A stretch of DNA of 10,878 nt, from assembly GCA_010094045.1 (NCBI GenBank), contig ML987003.1:1-10878 (forward strand), in the 5' to 3' direction. Below are positions 7,570 through 10,878 of this stretch, piece after piece. How positions within the stretch are numbered: position 1 is the stretch's first letter; the number at the start of each line of letters is the position of its first letter. This DNA is from Lojkania enalia (Eukaryota > Ascomycota > Dothideomycetes > Pleosporales). The notes under the pieces were generated by a model, which worked only from the letters and a program-made list of their open reading frames with translations, was not told the origin of the DNA and searched no databases. The position numbers and the translations under genes were made by a program.

Positions 7570-8041
7570 CTTATCTTATCTTACCCCTAGTTCTACCCCT
7601 TTTCCCTTCCATATATAGTTGTATACTCCCTTATAAGTAGCTTGGTAGTTCTTCTATATCCTTTTGTATAAGGCCTATAGGTATTAATAGAATTCCTAGG
7701 TCCCTAAACCCCCACGCACTCTTATATACCTCTAAGTAGATTCGTGCCGTATTTAGACCTATTATCTTACCTACACTGTTATATTATATAGAAGAACTTA
7801 ATACTACTAGTAATAGCCTCTTTAATAATATCGCATCGATTGTTTATTTAAATATATCTAAGTCCGAGATACACCCGATTTAGTTTAGATTATAATACTT
7901 ATATACCGTTATATCAAATTATTCAGTTATCTAGACAGGATCTTAAAAACCTCTTATCGACTGAAGCTTTTAGGTTTAGAACTTTCTATCCCCTATAATT
8001 AGGATTGCCTTTAGAAAAGCTGTGTAGAGTGCGCCTAGGTA
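7570..8041. other. Unassigned stretch, possibly LTR and leader of Gypsy-B
   Basis: The first 40 bases are strongly pyrimidine-rich on the plus strand. The stretch keeps more CA and TG than the Gypsy-A body. Two unrecognised open stretches overlap it on opposite strands. On the plus strand one runs about 7740-7881 and includes AVFRPIILPTLLYYIEELN. On the minus strand one runs about 7772 down to 7635 and includes VGKIIGLNTARIYLEVYKS. Its position just before gag favours an LTR or untranslated leader, but I found no convincing TG...CA pair and no primer-binding site. Confidence 0.4.
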
Positions 8042-9364
8042 GAAACTCGGAGACTACTAATAACCTATTAGAATTAGAGGCAACCGCCGATATCTAACTA
8101 TAATTTACCTTCTAATTCCTATACTAGAACCGATACACGCGCAAGTCGTAGTAAGAGTAAGCTTCCATCTACGCGTGTAGAATAACTATTACCTCCTATA
8201 GGGGGCCCTGCAACAAGCGGACCCCTCTCTATAAGGCCTATAATAAAAAACTTATCTAATTTAGAGGGAAATCGGAGTAAACTAACCCTTAAGGAATAAA
8301 TTGTAATTTTACAGGAGGAGATCGCATGCTTAATATAATAGAGAACTGTTAGTCCCGATTAACCTCTATAAACTACTAAATCAGAACTAATAATATACCA
8401 AGAAACTTTTACGACTCTCCTAGTAAGAAACCTTTTAGCTACTCCTAAGCCCTCTTAAACCTATCTTATTAAATACACGCCTAAGATCGAAAGCCTTATA
8501 GATAGTAATAAACCTATATTTAAATAATAGTAAGCCTCGATCCTAGACTAACTCAAGATTAATACGGATTACTATTGGATAGAGTATATACGTATAGTAT
8601 TAATATAGAGATATACCTCTAATACTACGAAAGGGTATCTAGAGCTAAAATACCTAGCTGAATCGGACCAGTATTAGTTTAAGAATGCTAAAGAAATAAT
8701 TTTACTTCTACGATTATATTTTATTATAGATAATAAAGAGATAGAGGTGTAACAGGCGTTTTAGGTCCTAAAGATAAATAAGAGAGAAGCGTTCCCAACT
8801 TTCAAAGCTCGCTTTATTAGTACAGCTATTAGGGGATCTGTACCCCAATCTGAGTAGTTCTTCTACCTATAGGATAAGATTCTCCCCAGCCTAAGGATAC
8901 TAAACCTTAGCTTTAAGCTTATATAGAAAGGCTCTTTTAACGCTATAGTCGCCTACTTAATAGCCTATAATATGGAAAGGAGGAGTATTCCTAACCTTCT
9001 GGAATAAACTACTAGCCTACAGGTTGCAGCTAAAACAAATTTAGATTAGTACTAGAAGGTTTCTAAGAGTTTATTTAAGGTAACTTACAATCCGATACTA
9101 CCCTAATCTACCCCAGTATTAACACCTTATTCTACTATAATTGCTCTCTAATAATCTAGTAAGACTCCTGCACCTGAAAGGTATATAACTCTAGGTAATT
9201 ACTATAACTATAGTAAACTAGGATACTTTATAAACGAATGTACAATCTTTAAAGTATAAGAGATAGAGGTTAAATAAGAGGAGATTAAGGAAGAAGAGTT
9301 CCTAGACGCAAACGAGTACTACCTAGATGGTTCTTAGGTAGGAAATAGAGACGTCTAAGAAAAC
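8042..9364 (+). pseudogene. Gypsy-B gag (capsid and nucleocapsid) remnant
   Basis: Frame 2 reads as a fungal gypsy gag of about 440 codons. A Pro/Ser/Arg-rich N-terminus (TRTDTRASRSKSKLPSTRVE, about 8117-8185) is followed by a helix (LQEEIA, about 8306-8323) and a capsid-like core at about 8560-8990. That core includes YLAESDQY*FKNAKEIILLLR, FPTFKARFISTAIRGSVPQSE and AYLIAYNMERRSIPNLL. The zinc knuckle is at 9200-9241 and reads Y-x2-Y-x4-Y-x4-C for C-x2-C-x4-H-x4-C. An acidic tail (EEIKEEEFLDANEYYLDGS) follows. No start codon can be chosen. The interrupting codons are TAG and TAA, mostly where Gln, Trp or Arg would be expected. It is not translatable as it stands. Confidence 0.8.
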
Positions 9365-9369
9365 TCTCT

Positions 9370-10878
9370 GTCCTAGGCTTAAGTAAGTATAACTTATCAA
9401 ACATTAATTTGTTATATTTATTTGGAGAAAAGTACTTCTAAATTCCTACTATTCTATATTTAAAAGGCGTTGGTATACAACTAAACGCCCTTGTTAATAC
9501 TAGCGTTTAAGACTTCCTATTCCTCAATTCTATAGTAGCTAGATTACTCTTCTAAGCCCTATATATATTAATATAGTGCTTACCCTTTAAAATTACTATT
9601 AAAGGTTTTCAGGACCGAATTTAAACTCTAGTTAATTAGTATATCTACTTATACCTGCGAATTAATAGGAGAACTATCTAAAACTGCCTATTTATTATTA
9701 TAGATCTAGGTACTTAGGATTGTATTATTAGTATTAAATAGTTACATTATTTTCAACTCCTGCTAGATACGGATAAGAATCGGATTATATAGCCCTCTAA
9801 GTATCCTACTACTTATAATCCTTTACCTCCTCTTCTTATATAATTAACTCAGCCAGCACGCGATAAGGAAGTAGAGCTAGATATCCGGCGACGCGACGCT
9901 CTATAGGAAAAGAACTAGTATTAGTAGTCCTACAGTCCGACTATCTATTATATTAAAGGTCTACTAAGACTGCTAAAATTATATTAGTCTCCTATAGCCT
10001 ATAGTCTAAATAAGCTTAGAGCTCCCGTACGTCTATATAAAATAAAGTCTAAACCTAATCCGAAGAAAGTCTATTCTCCTATTATCGCTCTTATCTTAGC
10101 TAATACTTTCTACTTTAATATAAAGAGGAAAGAGAACGAGTTTTTCTCTACGTCTCTATACGAAATTGAGCGGCTAATTAAAGACAAGTAAACCCTAGAG
10201 CTGGAAGATAAGGCTGAAAACGAAGTACTAGTAAATCTCTGATTACTATCTGAATACTATAGGTATTAGGATATATTTAGTAAAACTACGGCTTATTAAT
10301 TACTAGAATACCACCCTTACAATTATAAAATTGTCTTTATAAAACCCCTCCCTAATAGTTACAGCCTGTTGTATAAGTAGAATATTAAAGAGCTGGAAGT
10401 AACTAAGAAGTATATTATAGATAATCTATAGTATAGGTATATTAAGTAGAGTTAGAACCCCTTTATATCTCTAATCCTTTATATCTATAAACTTAATAGC
10501 AACCTGTATATCTGCGTAGATTATTGTAAACTTAATACTCTTACCTATAAAAACGTGTATCTAATACCGCGTATAGATAAACTCTTGTCTAAACCTACTA
10601 AGGTAGTAATTTTTATTAAGTTCGATATTCGCGCGGCCTTTAATAAGATTAGAATAGACCCTAGTTCTAAGAAATATACTACCTTTCAGACTTAATACGG
10701 AACCTATAAGTATAAAGTTCTACCTTTTAGATTGTATAATAGCCTAGCAACTTACTAGTACTATATAAATGACGTACTAATCGACTACCTAGATAACTTC
10801 TATATTGCTTACCTAGACGACATCCTTATCTACTTAGAAAACGAGGCGATATATACTATCTACGTTAAGAAAGTTCTT
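9370..10878 (+). pseudogene. Gypsy-B pol: aspartic protease and reverse transcriptase, open at the window edge
   Basis: Frame 1 is continuous with no frameshift to the last base. The protease loop at 9493-9513 reads VNTSV*D for a VDTGA-type active site: catalytic Asp is Asn (9496-9498) and Gly is Ser (9502-9504). The second protease segment reads DCIISIK*L (about 9718-9744) for an ILGxxWL-type motif. A spacer of about 170 codons follows. The reverse transcriptase begins near 10240 with FSKTTAY and EYHPYNYKIV, then CVDY (from 10513), FDIRAAF with its catalytic Asp intact (10624-10626), and YLDDIL (from 10810) with both catalytic Asp codons intact. It would copy the element RNA into cDNA, but about 18 in-frame stops, including many TAG, disable it. 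It lies one frame back from gag, as is common for separate gag and pol frames. Confidence 0.88.

Larger units (their letters stand above)
8042..10878 (+). mobile_element. Gypsy-B, a second Ty3/gypsy retrotransposon, running off the window
   Basis: Gag (frame 2) is followed by protease and reverse transcriptase (frame 1), the Ty3/gypsy order; RNase H, integrase and the 3' LTR would lie beyond the window. The proteins differ from those of Gypsy-A, so it is another family or lineage. CA and TG dinucleotides are clearly commoner than in Gypsy-A and stops are sparser, so RIP has been lighter or has acted on it for fewer cycles. The left boundary is not fixed and could be as early as about 7525. 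Confidence 0.82.

Noticed and set aside
7635..7772. A minus-strand open stretch with a protein-like reading (VGKIIGLNTARIYLEVYKS)
   Set aside because: It is only about 46 codons before stops, overlaps a plus-strand open stretch of similar length, and matches no family I know; noted under the unassigned segment, not called as a gene.
8311..8328. A Shine-Dalgarno-like AGGAGG followed by ATG, suggesting a bacterial gene start
   Set aside because: It lies inside the gag frame of a fungal retrotransposon, the ATG is in another frame that soon stops, and the context is eukaryotic.
1..10878. A reassigned genetic code (TAG/TAA read as Gln), since long frames are broken only by these stops
   Set aside because: The same stops fall at expected Trp and Arg positions too, and zinc ligands and catalytic Asp are also changed (Cys/His to Tyr, Asp to Asn). 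All follow C:G to T:A mutation, not a code change.

Overview
The window looks like a transposon graveyard from a filamentous ascomycete (Pezizomycotina) that has been heavily mutated by repeat-induced point mutation (RIP). The sequence is very AT-rich. CA and TG dinucleotides are almost absent over most of it, while TA is everywhere and CG survives, which is the CpA-to-TpA signature of RIP. Long reading frames can still be followed by eye, because almost all damage is C:G to T:A transitions. Gln, Trp and Arg codons have become TAG, TAA or TGA; Cys and His have become Tyr; catalytic Asp has become Asn; and frameshifts are rare. I see no intact gene, no cellular gene, no RNA gene and no CRISPR array.

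Layout. (1) 1-1387 is the 3' part of a pogo/Fot1-type DNA transposon (Pogo-A copy 1), which carries a small unRIPped insert at 216-416. It sits in (2) the C-terminal remnant of a different pogo-type transposase (Pogo-B, 1390 to about 1800). (3) About 1800-2251 has no gene. (4) A Ty3/gypsy retrotransposon (Gypsy-A) follows, with a probable 5' LTR (2252-2731), a leader, gag with a CCHC knuckle, a long spacer and an aspartic protease, all in one frame. It is interrupted at 5570 by (5) a full-length Pogo-A copy 2 (5572-7442, 1871 bp, about 68-bp terminal inverted repeats, TA duplication) and resumes at 7443 in the correct frame for a short stretch before fading near 7540. (6) 7570 to about 8041 is unassigned and may be the LTR and leader of the next element. 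(7) Gypsy-B occupies about 8042-10878: gag in one frame, then protease and reverse transcriptase in another, still open at the window edge after the YLDD catalytic motif. It is visibly less RIPped than Gypsy-A.

The insertions nest, so they give a relative history. Pogo-B and Gypsy-A were in place before the two Pogo-A copies landed in them, and the small insert entered Pogo-A copy 1 later. That insert keeps its CA and TG dinucleotides inside a stripped neighbourhood, so it either arrived after RIP or was too short for RIP to recognise. Nothing here is predicted to make a functional protein. The region most resembles the AT-rich, gene-free blocks (AT isochores, pericentromeric or subtelomeric heterochromatin) of RIP-proficient fungi.
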